Of a stretch of 64,000 nucleotides of DNA, positions 1-8,336 are shown piece after piece. The notes beneath the pieces were generated by a model. The model was given only the letters and a program-made list of their open reading frames with translations. It had not been told where the DNA came from and searched no databases. Origin of the DNA: Aquirhabdus sp. (lineage in GTDB: Bacteria; Pseudomonadota; Gammaproteobacteria; Pseudomonadales; Moraxellaceae); the NCBI GenBank assembly GCA_030149815.1, contig JASLHI010000051.1, positions 14,293-78,292 of the forward strand. The letters are read 5' to 3'. How positions within the stretch are numbered: the first letter of the stretch is position 1; every line of letters begins with the position of its first letter. Position numbers and translations under genes: made by a program.

Positions 1-705
1 TTAGGGTTAACTTTGCGCTTCTTATTCAGCTCTGGCGCGCTGGCGATGGACGGCGTTCGCGAAATCTTGATGGTTATTGCAGTGCTTTCAGTGATCATTG
101 GTAACTTACTGGCTGTACGTCAATCGAATCTAAAACGTCTATTGGGTTATTCATCGATTGCGCATTTGGGATATATCCTGATCGCATTAGTCGCAGCAGG
201 TATGTCGAGCTTGCCAACGATTAACATTTATATCGTTGCGTATGTACTCACGACGATTGGTGCGTTTGGTGCAGTTGCACTGATGTCTAGTCCATATGAT
301 GGTGATGAAGCAGAGTCATTGGCAGATTATCGTGGTTTATTCTGGCGTCGCCCTGTGTTGACTGCTGTTTTGACCGTGATGATGTTGTCTCTGGCAGGTA
401 TTCCATTGACTGCTGGTTTCATTGGAAAGTTCTTCGTTGTTCTTTCTGCGACAACCGGTGCAGCATGGTATTTGCTGGGTGTCGTGATTCTAGGTTCAGC
501 GATCGGCTTGTATTATTACCTGCGTGTTTTGGTTGTCTTGTATATGACCCCACCTGAAAAGAAAGGGTTGGATGCACAAGGCAATTGGGGAATGCAAGCA
601 GGCGGTGTGATGGTACTGTTGACGTCATTGTTGGTTCTTGTGTTGGGTGTTTACCCAGCGCCTTTACTTGCTTTAGCTGCAATGGCGAGATTCGTTGTTC
701 AGTAA
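1..705 (+). CDS. nuoN: NADH-quinone oxidoreductase subunit N, C-terminal part (5' end outside window)
   Basis: This is the last gene of the complex I operon. NuoN is an antiporter-like membrane subunit that takes part in proton translocation coupled to NADH:ubiquinone oxidoreduction. The reading frame is open to base 1, so the gene begins upstream; about 234 residues of a protein normally near 480-500 residues are visible. The conserved antiporter signature NLKRLLGYSSIAHLGY is present near the start of the visible part, and at least five hydrophobic segments follow. A Thr/Ser/Gly-rich helix with LAGIPLTAGFIGKF matches the proton-channel helix of the Nuo L/M/N family. The gene ends at TAA and is followed by a strong terminator, as expected for the last gene of the nuo operon. 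Confidence 0.95.
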   Translation, partial: LGLTLRFLFSSGALAMDGVREILMVIAVLSVIIGNLLAVRQSNLKRLLGYSSIAHLGYILIALVAAGMSSLPTINIYIVAYVLTTIGAFGAVALMSSPYDGDEAESLADYRGLFWRRPVLTAVLTVMMLSLAGIPLTAGFIGKFFVVLSATTGAAWYLLGVVILGSAIGLYYYLRVLVVLYMTPPEKKGLDAQGNWGMQAGGVMVLLTSLLVLVLGVYPAPLLALAAMARFVVQ

Positions 706-740
706 GTTTTGAATTGAGCAAAGTGAGCTAGATCGAGCAT

Positions 741-771
741 AAAAAAACCAGACTTTGTGTCTGGTTTTTTA
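741..771 (+). terminator. Rho-independent terminator of the nuo operon
   Basis: The arms AAAAACCAGAC and GTCTGGTTTTT enclose a short loop and the right arm runs into a T tract. The hairpin lies 36 bases after the nuoN stop. The A-rich left flank means it may also work for the converging LysR gene on the other strand. Confidence 0.9.
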
Positions 772-799
772 TTTTCCTAAGTTTCAAGTTCGAGTAGAT

Positions 800-1690
800 T
801 CACACAGAATTTTGACAGTATTCCATAAATGATTTCATCCCTGGACCTTGGTATTTCTGACGATGAACAATCAGGAAGAAGGGGCGAACGAGCATCCAAA
901 AAGGCGTATTGAGGATCACTAATTGCCCTGTCGCAATCATCGGTTCCACCGCAAGGCGTGAGACGCAGCCTACACCAATGCCGCCTGCGACGACTTTGAG
1001 TATTGCCTCATTATGACCGAGAGTCAGGCGTAATTTGGCATCGGGAAAGTCATTCAGCACTACATTATCAAAGACCTCGCGTGTGCCAGAACCTTCTTCG
1101 CGAACAATCCATTCTATGTTTTGGAAATCCTCAAGCGTGAGCGGTGTATGCTGTTGTTTCTGTGCGAGCGGATGCGAAGGGGATGTGCAGACTGCTAATT
1201 CATCTGTGCGCCATGGCACAGCTTGTAAATGTGGCACATTACATGAGCCTTCGATTAAGCCTAAGTCGAGTTGGAATTGACTGACTGCTTCGATAATTTG
1301 GCGGGTATTGCCGACTTGTAGATGAAGCTTGGCATCTGGTTTTTGAAGAATAAAACCAGCGATTAAATCAGGCATGATGTAGTCACTGATCGTGAGCGTA
1401 GAACCTAAACGAATATCTACGGCCTGTAACTCACCCCGCGCAGCTTGTTCAAATGCTTCTGCGCGGCCTAAGATTTCGAGAGCTTGAGGTAGTAAGTAAC
1501 GCCCTAAATCGTTGAGATGCAAACGCTTGCCTTGACGATCAAAAAGCGGTGATTCAATCCCACTTTCAAGGTCTGATAGCGCCATACTTGCCGCACTCTG
1601 GGTCAGACGAACCGCTTCGCTGGCACGTGTTACAGTGCCTTCTTGGGCGATGGCAACAAAAACTGCTAACTGACGCAAAGTCATACGCAT
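800..1690 (-). CDS. LysR-type transcriptional regulator, FinR-like
   Basis: The N-terminal winged helix-turn-helix is typical of LysR proteins: MTLRQLAVFVAIAQ, then TRASEAVRLTQSAASMALSDLE. It is followed by a substrate-binding domain of about 200 residues. The gene is divergent from fpr, the ferredoxin-NADP reductase gene. In Pseudomonas the LysR protein FinR sits in the same divergent position and activates fpr under oxidative or sulfite-related stress, so a FinR-like role is inferred from position and family. An in-frame ATG exists farther upstream at 1744, but it would add 18 residues that do not fit the family. The ATG codons at 1690 and 1684 place the HTH at the usual distance from the N terminus. 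No clear Shine-Dalgarno sequence decides between them. Confidence 0.85.
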   Translation of the reverse strand: MRMTLRQLAVFVAIAQEGTVTRASEAVRLTQSAASMALSDLESGIESPLFDRQGKRLHLNDLGRYLLPQALEILGRAEAFEQAARGELQAVDIRLGSTLTISDYIMPDLIAGFILQKPDAKLHLQVGNTRQIIEAVSQFQLDLGLIEGSCNVPHLQAVPWRTDELAVCTSPSHPLAQKQQHTPLTLEDFQNIEWIVREEGSGTREVFDNVVLNDFPDAKLRLTLGHNEAILKVVAGGIGVGCVSRLAVEPMIATGQLVILNTPFWMLVRPFFLIVHRQKYQGPGMKSFMEYCQNSV

Positions 1691-1796
1691 AGGGAATGCC
1701 TTAATCGTTTTATAAATAATTTTAACTGACTTACATGCTAACATGTTGCTTGAGTGAGATAGTAGGTTGGACAGTTAAAGTTCGGGAAGTTGCAAG

Positions 1797-2624
1797 ATGA
1801 TTGATGAAACGGGGAGTGCAGTTGTGAGCACCGCATCAAAGAGCCTCGCAGTTAGTGTACTCGATGAAAAATATAGTCGAGAAACTGTGCTGAGCGTGCG
1901 TCGTTGGAGTGATTCGCTGTTTAGTTTTGTGATGACACGTCCGGCTCATTTTCGGTTTACAGCAGGTCAATTTGCGCGAATTGGGGTTGAGGTTACAGGT
2001 GAGGCGCCGATTGTGCGGGCTTATTCTGTGGTGTCATCGCCTTTTGCTGAAACACTGGAGTTCTTTTCGATCGTTGTGCCTGATGGTGCGTTTACTTCCC
2101 GATTAAAAGACTTACAGGTGGGTGATCATCTCCTACTTGAGCGGATTCCCTATGGTTATCTGACACTCGCTCGCTATCAAGAACCTGTGCCGCAGGATTT
2201 ATGGCTACTGGCAACGGGCACTGGTCTTGCGCCATTTTTATCGATTCTGCAAGACTTTGCTGTCTGGCAAAGTTACCAGCATATCGTCTTAGCATATAGC
2301 GTTCGGACGATTGAAGAGTTGGCATACGTTCATGAAATTAATGCGCTTGCTGCGACGTTTGCTGATGAAGGTGGTGCGACTTTTCAATTTATTCCGATTG
2401 TTACGCGCGATCCATCGTTTGCTTTGCATGAGCGTTTACCTGTATTGATTAAATCAGGCATGCTTGAGCAATCTGCAGGTATTAAATTAGATGTCACTCG
2501 TAGTCATGTGATGTTATGCGGAAATCCGCAAATGGTGGATGACACGCGAAGTGCATTAAAGGCGCGTGGACTCATCATGAATCGGCGTGGTGTGGGGAAT
2601 ATCGCGGTAGAAAATTATTGGTAG
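1797..2624 (+). CDS. fpr: Ferredoxin--NADP(+) reductase
   Basis: This FAD flavoenzyme exchanges electrons between NADPH and ferredoxin or flavodoxin, supplying reduced ferredoxin for biosynthesis and oxidative-stress defence. Seen in the sequence: the FAD-binding motif RAYSVVSSP, the NADP-binding segment ATGTGLAPFLSIL, the motif VMLCGNPQMVDDT, and a C terminus ending VENYW, as in the bacterial subclass II FNRs. The protein is 275 residues, longer than the usual 248-260 because of an N-terminal extension. A GTG at 1824 has a GGGGAG seven bases upstream and would give a more typical length, so the true start may be there. The LysR regulator is encoded divergently with only about 100 bases between, which suggests shared regulation. 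Confidence 0.93.
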   Translation: MIDETGSAVVSTASKSLAVSVLDEKYSRETVLSVRRWSDSLFSFVMTRPAHFRFTAGQFARIGVEVTGEAPIVRAYSVVSSPFAETLEFFSIVVPDGAFTSRLKDLQVGDHLLLERIPYGYLTLARYQEPVPQDLWLLATGTGLAPFLSILQDFAVWQSYQHIVLAYSVRTIEELAYVHEINALAATFADEGGATFQFIPIVTRDPSFALHERLPVLIKSGMLEQSAGIKLDVTRSHVMLCGNPQMVDDTRSALKARGLIMNRRGVGNIAVENYW

Positions 2625-2744
2625 CTTATTAAGGTTTTAATTTTATTGAGTTAGTTTTTGCGTAATAAGATTATTTTTATATTTACAAAGCGTTTACATA
2701 GATAAAATCGTGAAAAACGACTAAAATCGCGCTACATTTTGTGA

Positions 2745-3338
2745 TTGCTTGGTAAATCATTGTCCACGCTGCTTCGATTTAGACAGTCTCCTTTAAGGCT
2801 TGGCGTTTTGCTTGCGTTCGCTGCATGGCTGATGCAGCTGTCGGTATTTTTGACGCCTATACTTTCGCAGCAGCTTCGGGTTGGATATGGAGTCTGTGAG
2901 GAACTTTCAGTTTTTTCACAAGATACTTCATCTAGAGTGTCATCTCAGCAGCAAGTTCAAACGCATGTAACACCACACTCTGCCATGTCTCATCAAGCCA
3001 TGTCGATGCTGATGGCAGACATGTCTGATATGCCGATGACGGATATGTCGCAAGCTGCGCCAGTAGCGAATATCTCTGAGCATAAAGCTGATTCACAGGC
3101 CCCGCCGCTTCAATCCACCAATCCTGCTCCTGCACATGATCCGCATCATGCGCTTTGTAATTTCTGTTTGTTGTTTGGACATTCCGTATTACCGCCAGTT
3201 CATACAATTACGTTTGTTTTAATATCGATTGCGGTGATTGTTAACGCAGCGCAGATTGATGCAATTCGTTTCTTATTCTTCAAACAAAATAAAACCCTTC
3301 GTCCCCAAGGCCGTGCGCCACCTCAGTTCATTCTCTAA
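2745..3338 (+). CDS. DUF2946-like membrane protein with Met/His-rich region
   Basis: This is a small protein of unknown function. It opens with a basic segment and one hydrophobic stretch (LGVLLAFAAWLMQLSVFL). A central region rich in Met, His and Asp follows (SMLMADMSDMPMTDMSQ, several His), and then a conserved-looking HHALCNFCLLFGH block and a second hydrophobic segment. The His/Cys block resembles DUF2946, a family often found beside copper or other metal uptake genes. The Met/His-rich stretch looks like a soft-metal (copper) binding region, which is inference. There is no convincing ATG: the start is TTG at 2745 or TTG at 2760. The TonB-dependent receptor gene follows after 172 bases on the same strand, so a metal-related pair is plausible. 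Confidence 0.6.
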   Translation: MLGKSLSTLLRFRQSPLRLGVLLAFAAWLMQLSVFLTPILSQQLRVGYGVCEELSVFSQDTSSRVSSQQQVQTHVTPHSAMSHQAMSMLMADMSDMPMTDMSQAAPVANISEHKADSQAPPLQSTNPAPAHDPHHALCNFCLLFGHSVLPPVHTITFVLISIAVIVNAAQIDAIRFLFFKQNKTLRPQGRAPPQFIL

Positions 3339-3447
3339 TACAGCTTATTAACGTATCAATTTCCTCATGTTCAGTAACTGATTTCGTTGTGCTGCGTAGG
3401 TTTTTTGAGTCGTATTTATGCTGTGTATTTGATCTTCGTCAGTTCTC

Positions 3448-3484
3448 GTACCTATTCCTAAACTTATGTTTAGAAACAAGGTAC
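3448..3484 (+). promoter_or_regulatory. Imperfect hairpin upstream of the TonB receptor gene
   Basis: Outer arms GTACCT and AGGTAC-like (GTACC/GGTAC) and inner arms CTAAAC/GTTTAG enclose a TTAT loop. It ends 26 bases before the receptor start codon. It has no T tract, so an operator or leader structure is more likely than a terminator. Its function is not known. Confidence 0.4.
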
Positions 3485-3510
3485 TCACTTATGTTGAATA
3501 AAATTTTGGA

Positions 3511-5919
3511 ATGAATATGAATACCACGCTTTATCTAGGCCGATCGTTTCCCCAGTCGATGTTAGCGCTTGCTGTAATGAGTGTGCTATGCCAGCAAGCT
3601 TATGCGGTGGAATCGGACATAACAAAGACAACCCAACCTGATACGGCACAAATGCTGCCAACCATTCAGGTAAAAGCGCAGCCGATGACGAATAAAAGTA
3701 AGCCAAGTGATACGGCAAGCCAATTTCCTGCATCTTCAGCGAGTATTACAGCAGAGCAAGCTGCAAAGACCATCAATGTGGTGAATACAGAAGATGCGCT
3801 GAAATATCTTCCTGATGTCTTGGTTCGTAAGCGCTATATTGGTGATACTCAAGCGCCTTTGGCAACACGGACAACAGGTGTCAATGGTAGTGCGCGTAGT
3901 TTGATTTTTGCGGATGGCGTGCTGCTTTCGACATTGATTAATAACAATAATGGCAATGGTTCACCGCAATGGTTCATGGTTGCGCCAGAAGAAATTGCAC
4001 GTATTGATATGATGTATGGACCATATTCTGCTGCTTATGCGGGGAACTCGTACGGTGCGGTGGCTGAGATCACGACTAAGATGCCAGACCACTTTGAGGC
4101 GAGTGCAACGATTCGTGGTGCAACTCAGGATTTTGATTTATATGGATCAAAGAGCCGTGACAATGCTGGGCAATTTAATCTTTTTCTCGGTAATAAAGTA
4201 GGAGATTTTTCTTGGGTGCTGAGTGCTGAGCATTTGGACAGTACAAGCCAGCCGATTACTTTTGGCACGATCACTCAATCCACGAAGGTTGCAGCGAATA
4301 ATTTACCGGTGATTTCGGGTGCGATTGCGGATCAGAATCGCACGGGTGGAAATATTCAGGTGTTAGGTGCGGGTAATATCGTTCATACGATTCAGGACAA
4401 TTTAAAACTGAAAATGGCGTATGACTTTACGCCGACTCTAACTGCAACCTATATGCTGGGATTTTGGCAGAATGATGCAACTGCACACGCTAAGACCTAT
4501 TTAAATACGGCAAGTGGCTTGCCGTACTATGGTTCAAGTAGTGGTAATGTCAACATTGGTGGCTATAGTTATAGTGCAAGCAGTATTGCTGGGCAATTTT
4601 CTAGTAATGATGTGGAACAACAGCATTTGTTGCAAAGTCTGACGATTGCGACACATGATCAGGATGGTTTTAACTGGTCAGTCGTTGCGAGTAATATGTG
4701 CTATCTCGAAGATCAAACACGAGTATCAACAGGACTATATTCTACGGCGCAAGAGGGTGGAGCAGGGCGCATCACGGATGCCAGTGGTACAGGCTGGACA
4801 ACGTTGGATTTAAAAGGAAGTTGGTCTTCACCAAAAGGAGTTTTGGCTGCGCATAATGTGAGTTTTGGTGCACATGACGATTGGTTTAGATTAGAAAGTC
4901 CGACCTATAACACGACTGACTGGATTTCAGGTGGTCAGGGAAGTTTATATAGTAATTCATTGGGTCAAACACAGATTCAAGCGCTATGGCTGCAAGATGT
5001 CTGGCAATGGACACCTGTATTGAAAGCAACGGTTGGCGGTCGCTATGAGAAGTGGCAGGCTACTGATGGTTATAATTTTTCAACGGCGAGCAATGGCACG
5101 GGCTTCGCGGTGAACCAACCGAATGTCGATAAATCGGGATTTTCACCGAAAGCATCTTTGGCATGGTCGATCAATGATTTGTGGACAATGATAGGGTCAA
5201 TCGGTAAAGCATTACGCTTCCCAACGGTGGGCGAGCTATATCAGAACGTGCAAACGGGAACGACTTATACCCAGCCTAATCCATATTTAAAGCCTGAAAA
5301 TGTCTTGTCTGATGAGCTGTCGCTTGAGCGAAAAGCGGATGATAGCGATATGCGTATTTCAATCTTCCAAGAGCACGTTAAAGATGCATTGATTTCGCAA
5401 ACTGCGATGATCTCTGGCTACGCAACTCCTGTGTCTTATACGCAAAATGTTGATAAGACGCGCCAACGTGGGATTGAGCTAGTTGCGCAGCATGATGATG
5501 TGCTGATTTCTGGATTATCGTTAGCGGGTAATATCACTTATACGAATGCCAAAATTCTAGAAAATAGCAGTTATGTCCCCACGATGGCAGGTGCAACGTC
5601 TGTCGGCAAGCACACGCCATATGTGCCTGATTGGCGCGCAACGTTGGTTGCAACCTATCAGCTCAATCGTCAATGGGCCTTTACTCTGGCGGGTCGTTAT
5701 AGCGGTAAGCAATACGCAACCGTGGATAACACCGACATCAATCCTGACACTTATCAAGGCTTCCAAAGTTTCTTTGTTATGGATGCACGTGCCATGTATC
5801 GCTTCGATCGTCACTGGAGCGCGGCATTAGGTGTAGATAATTTGAATGACCGTAAATATTTCTTATACCACCCATTTCCACAGCGAACGCTGTTTGGTGA
5901 GCTGAAATATACCTATTAA
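3511..5919 (+). CDS. TonB-dependent outer membrane receptor
   Basis: This 802-residue outer membrane gated channel imports a scarce substrate using TonB energy. The N terminus is a signal peptide (hydrophobic stretch LALAVMSVLCQQ, likely cleaved after AYA). A possible TonB box follows (LPTIQVKAQ, about residues 49-57). The plug domain spans about 75-195 (NTEDALKYLPDV, RIDMMYGPYSAAYAGNSYGAV), and a 22-strand barrel follows. The C-terminal strand has the family signature (NLNDRKYFLYHPFPQRT) and ends in an aromatic residue. The substrate cannot be read from the sequence. The upstream Met/His-rich DUF2946 gene suggests a metal, possibly copper. Two ATG codons (3511 and 3517) are possible starts. 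A tiny frame starting at 3491 overlaps the start region out of frame and was not called. Confidence 0.9.
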   Translation: MNMNTTLYLGRSFPQSMLALAVMSVLCQQAYAVESDITKTTQPDTAQMLPTIQVKAQPMTNKSKPSDTASQFPASSASITAEQAAKTINVVNTEDALKYLPDVLVRKRYIGDTQAPLATRTTGVNGSARSLIFADGVLLSTLINNNNGNGSPQWFMVAPEEIARIDMMYGPYSAAYAGNSYGAVAEITTKMPDHFEASATIRGATQDFDLYGSKSRDNAGQFNLFLGNKVGDFSWVLSAEHLDSTSQPITFGTITQSTKVAANNLPVISGAIADQNRTGGNIQVLGAGNIVHTIQDNLKLKMAYDFTPTLTATYMLGFWQNDATAHAKTYLNTASGLPYYGSSSGNVNIGGYSYSASSIAGQFSSNDVEQQHLLQSLTIATHDQDGFNWSVVASNMCYLEDQTRVSTGLYSTAQEGGAGRITDASGTGWTTLDLKGSWSSPKGVLAAHNVSFGAHDDWFRLESPTYNTTDWISGGQGSLYSNSLGQTQIQALWLQDVWQWTPVLKATVGGRYEKWQATDGYNFSTASNGTGFAVNQPNVDKSGFSPKASLAWSINDLWTMIGSIGKALRFPTVGELYQNVQTGTTYTQPNPYLKPENVLSDELSLERKADDSDMRISIFQEHVKDALISQTAMISGYATPVSYTQNVDKTRQRGIELVAQHDDVLISGLSLAGNITYTNAKILENSSYVPTMAGATSVGKHTPYVPDWRATLVATYQLNRQWAFTLAGRYSGKQYATVDNTDINPDTYQGFQSFFVMDARAMYRFDRHWSAALGVDNLNDRKYFLYHPFPQRTLFGELKYTY

Positions 5920-5935
5920 GTGGAGTGCTGTTCTT

Positions 5936-5970
5936 TGAGCTTGTCGAGGTAAAAGGCTTCGACAGGCTCA
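5936..5970. repeat. Palindromic intergenic repeat, family A copy 1
   Basis: Arms TGAGCTTGTCGA and TCGACAGGCTCA differ at one position and enclose about 11 bases. The same arms occur at 8255-8333 and 53081-53150. It lies just after the TonB receptor stop codon and before a convergent gene, so it may also act as a terminator-like structure. Confidence 0.8.
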
Positions 5971-5990
5971 GCAAACTTATTTAATTTTAA

Positions 5991-6419
5991 CTACTGAATT
6001 TTACGATCTAAGATCGAACGAATATCGGCAAGGCTGGAATCGAGATCCCAAGAAAGCCATGCGGGTTCAAACACGGATGAATAGTGGGCTTGTTGCTCGC
6101 GATTGACCAGTACTCTAATAGGACATTCTTCTTCTAACATCCGCCACGGGAAGATTGGAGCATCTGCATCGAGCAGAAAAGACAAACCGCGCAAATCTAA
6201 AACCATCGCTGCCAGAAAGTCGGGAAAACCGATAATAGAAAACTCATCTGTCCGACGACGAATAAACTCTAGATCATCCCATTCTGCTTTCAGATGAGTC
6301 TCAGGTGCGGCAAAAGAAATCACGCCCACCAAATGATAGTCGCGTGTCGTGTGCAGCCAAGATTTATAAGTAACTGGGGTTTCAACCTCGAGAGTGACGG
6401 GTTCTATACGATGAGGCAT
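5991..6419 (-). CDS. Hypothetical protein, 142 residues
   Basis: I do not recognise this protein. It is a soluble protein without signal peptide or membrane segment, rich in acidic residues and tryptophan (WDDLEFIRRRTDEF, FPWRMLEEECP, FEPAWLSWDLDSSL). The frame is open over its whole length. It lies alone between the convergent TonB receptor gene and the AceI-like gene, 91 bases away on the same strand. It begins with ATG at 6419; no clear ribosome binding site is visible. The even composition suggests a conserved cytoplasmic protein and not a chance frame. Confidence 0.6.
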   Translation of the reverse strand: MPHRIEPVTLEVETPVTYKSWLHTTRDYHLVGVISFAAPETHLKAEWDDLEFIRRRTDEFSIIGFPDFLAAMVLDLRGLSFLLDADAPIFPWRMLEEECPIRVLVNREQQAHYSSVFEPAWLSWDLDSSLADIRSILDRKIQ

Positions 6420-6510
6420 GATTTTCTAGACTTTTTATAAATTGCAGACTGAAATTGTACGCGCATTAGTGGGAAGGGTCAAAGTGCTTGTCGTAATCGG
6501 AAGCTTTGGA

Positions 6511-6927
6511 TTACTTGAGCTTCGGCAGTCCAAAAATACGATCAAAAATCCAATTGAACACAAAACCATAAACCAGAAAGAACAACATATAGCCTAAATC
6601 AGTCAGCAAGGCATACCATAAATTCATCTGCATCCACCAAGCAATCAACGGCAAAGTCGCAATCAATAACCCGCCTTCAAAGCCTAAAGCGTGTGCGATG
6701 CGTCGCATGACAGTCCGACGATGATCGTCTTGGCGGGCTTCCCAGAGTTCAAATAGTTTATTGAAGGTCATATTCCACACCATCGCAATTACTGACATGG
6801 CGATGGTCATAATTCCAATATGTTCTAATTCATTTCCCAGAACCCATGTAAATAATGGGACTGCGATGATCACACCAATCACTTCAAATGACAGCGTGTG
6901 AATGATGCGGCGTTTTAACCCTTGCAT
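6511..6927 (-). CDS. PACE-family efflux transporter, AceI-like
   Basis: This is a four-helix inner membrane protein of the proteobacterial antimicrobial compound efflux family, whose Acinetobacter member AceI exports chlorhexidine and short diamines. It shows the two tandem bacterial transmembrane pair repeats: RRIIHTLSFEVIGVII with MVWNMTFNKLFELWE in the first, and RRIAHALGFEGGLLIA with FVFNWIFDRIFGLP in the second. The intramembrane Glu in the FE motif, needed for proton coupling in AceI, is present in both repeats. The length of 138 residues is typical. The gene follows the YhiN-like flavoprotein gene on the same strand with a 21-base gap and could be co-transcribed with it. The natural substrate is unknown. 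Confidence 0.88.
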   Translation of the reverse strand: MQGLKRRIIHTLSFEVIGVIIAVPLFTWVLGNELEHIGIMTIAMSVIAMVWNMTFNKLFELWEARQDDHRRTVMRRIAHALGFEGGLLIATLPLIAWWMQMNLWYALLTDLGYMLFFLVYGFVFNWIFDRIFGLPKLK

Positions 6928-6948
6928 GAGTTTAATCCTAGAATTGCT

Positions 6949-8166
6949 TTAGACGTATTGCGCAGCGGCATGACCCGAAGCCCATGCCCACTGAAAGTTA
7001 AAACCACCCAAATGACCTGTTACATCAACAACTTCACCAATGAAATACAAACCTTTCTGCTTTTTGCTTTCCATAGTCTTGGAGGACAGTTCAGCAGTAT
7101 CTACGCCACCTAAAGTGACTTCGGCAGTGCGGTAGCCTTCGGTACCAGATGGTTTGTGCGACCAGTTTTTTAGTAGATGCGCGATGTCATCAAGCACAGT
7201 ATCGGGAATTTGCCCCAGCGCGGTTTCTGTGTGGTTTTCCCAAAGTAAAGTTTGTAATTCGAGTACCAGACTTTTGACCAGACGATCATAGAGCAGGGTA
7301 CGCAGTAGTGATTTTGGATGTTGTTGTTTTTGCTGCTTCAACCAATTGGCAAGTTCAGAGACATCTTCGGTTGGAAATAAATCCATACTAATCGATTCGC
7401 CGACGTTCCAATAGTTCGACACTTGCAACGCCGCAGGACCACTAATCCCGCGATGTGTAAACAAAATAGCTTCGCTAAATGCAGCTGTGTCACTACTCAT
7501 CGTGCCGTCCACTGCGATTCCTGACAGTCGCTCCGTCACGGCTTTAAAGCCATCGGTAAAGGTAAATGGCACAAGTCCTGCGCGCAGTGGTAATACGGTA
7601 TGCCCAAATTGCTTGGCGACGTCGTAACCGAAGCCACTTGAGCCGAGTGTTGGAATCGATAATCCACCCGTTGCAATGACTAATGATTCAGCGAAGTATG
7701 TGCCTAAATTTGAAGTGAGTTTGAAACGTGCAGTCGGATGGTCTTTGCTGCCTTGAATGGTCTGAATTTGCGTAACTTCGCAATGAGTTTTAATGGCTAC
7801 ATTTGATTTTTCGCATTCGGCGAGCAGCATGTTCAGAATGTCTTTTGCGGAGTCGTTGCAGAACAGTTGACCATGTTTACGTTCGTGATAGGGGATTTTG
7901 TATTTCTCCACCATCGCGATGAAATCCCACTGAGTATAACGGTTCAATGCTGAAATACAGAAATGCGGATTATTAGAAATAAAGTTTTCAGGTTCGACAA
8001 ACAAGTTGGTCATATTGCAACGACCACCGCCTGACATCAGGATTTTTTTACCGACTTTGTTACTGCTATCTAGCACCAGCACGCGCCGTCCGCGTTGTCC
8101 TGCATGGCTTGCACACATGAGACCCGATGCGCCTGCACCGATGATGATGACATCGTAGCTATTCAT
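6949..8166 (-). CDS. NAD(P)/FAD-dependent oxidoreductase, YhiN/HI0933 family
   Basis: This is a flavoprotein of the HI0933/BaiN family, whose physiological reaction is not settled in most bacteria. The N-terminal Rossmann motif DVIIIGAGASGLMCA binds FAD, followed by the family signature KILMSGGGRCNMTN. The C-terminal part carries TAEVTLGGVDT and FIGEVVDVTGHLGGFNFQWAWASG, both diagnostic of the family. A TTG start at 8184 is possible, but the ATG at 8166 places the Rossmann fold at the N terminus and has a GAGTGA sequence upstream. This start gives 405 residues, normal for the family. The PACE transporter gene is just downstream. Confidence 0.9.
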   Translation of the reverse strand: MNSYDVIIIGAGASGLMCASHAGQRGRRVLVLDSSNKVGKKILMSGGGRCNMTNLFVEPENFISNNPHFCISALNRYTQWDFIAMVEKYKIPYHERKHGQLFCNDSAKDILNMLLAECEKSNVAIKTHCEVTQIQTIQGSKDHPTARFKLTSNLGTYFAESLVIATGGLSIPTLGSSGFGYDVAKQFGHTVLPLRAGLVPFTFTDGFKAVTERLSGIAVDGTMSSDTAAFSEAILFTHRGISGPAALQVSNYWNVGESISMDLFPTEDVSELANWLKQQKQQHPKSLLRTLLYDRLVKSLVLELQTLLWENHTETALGQIPDTVLDDIAHLLKNWSHKPSGTEGYRTAEVTLGGVDTAELSSKTMESKKQKGLYFIGEVVDVTGHLGGFNFQWAWASGHAAAQYV

Positions 8167-8254
8167 TAAATCACTCAAATTCAAAGCGTGAAACGAGAAA
8201 GGACGGGCATTATACGCGATTTTGGCTTGGGCTTGGTTTCAACACTGAATAGCT

Positions 8255-8333
8255 CATTGAGCCTGTCGAAGTATCGAAATGTGCGGGTTCATCTCAGATA
8301 ATAGTTGAGATATTCACTTCGACAGGCTCAGTG
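8255..8333. repeat. Palindromic intergenic repeat, family A copy 2
   Basis: The arms CATTGAGCCTGTCGAAGT and ACTTCGACAGGCTCAGTG match in 17 of 18 positions and enclose about 43 bases that contain a smaller inverted repeat (CTCA...TGAG). The right arm ends four bases from the stop codon of the PLP enzyme gene. It shares arms with the copies at 5936 and 53081. Confidence 0.85.
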
Positions 8334-8336
8334 AAC

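Noticed and set aside
3491..3514. Tiny frame ATGTTGAATAAA... before the TonB receptor start, as a leader peptide
   Set aside because: It has only seven codons with no regulatory codon run and overlaps the receptor start; there is too little evidence.
172..5000. Search for tRNA genes, rRNA and CRISPR arrays across the window (example span given)
   Set aside because: Reading the intergenic regions on both strands showed no cloverleaf-like sequence with a T-arm, no rRNA sequence and no regularly spaced repeats.
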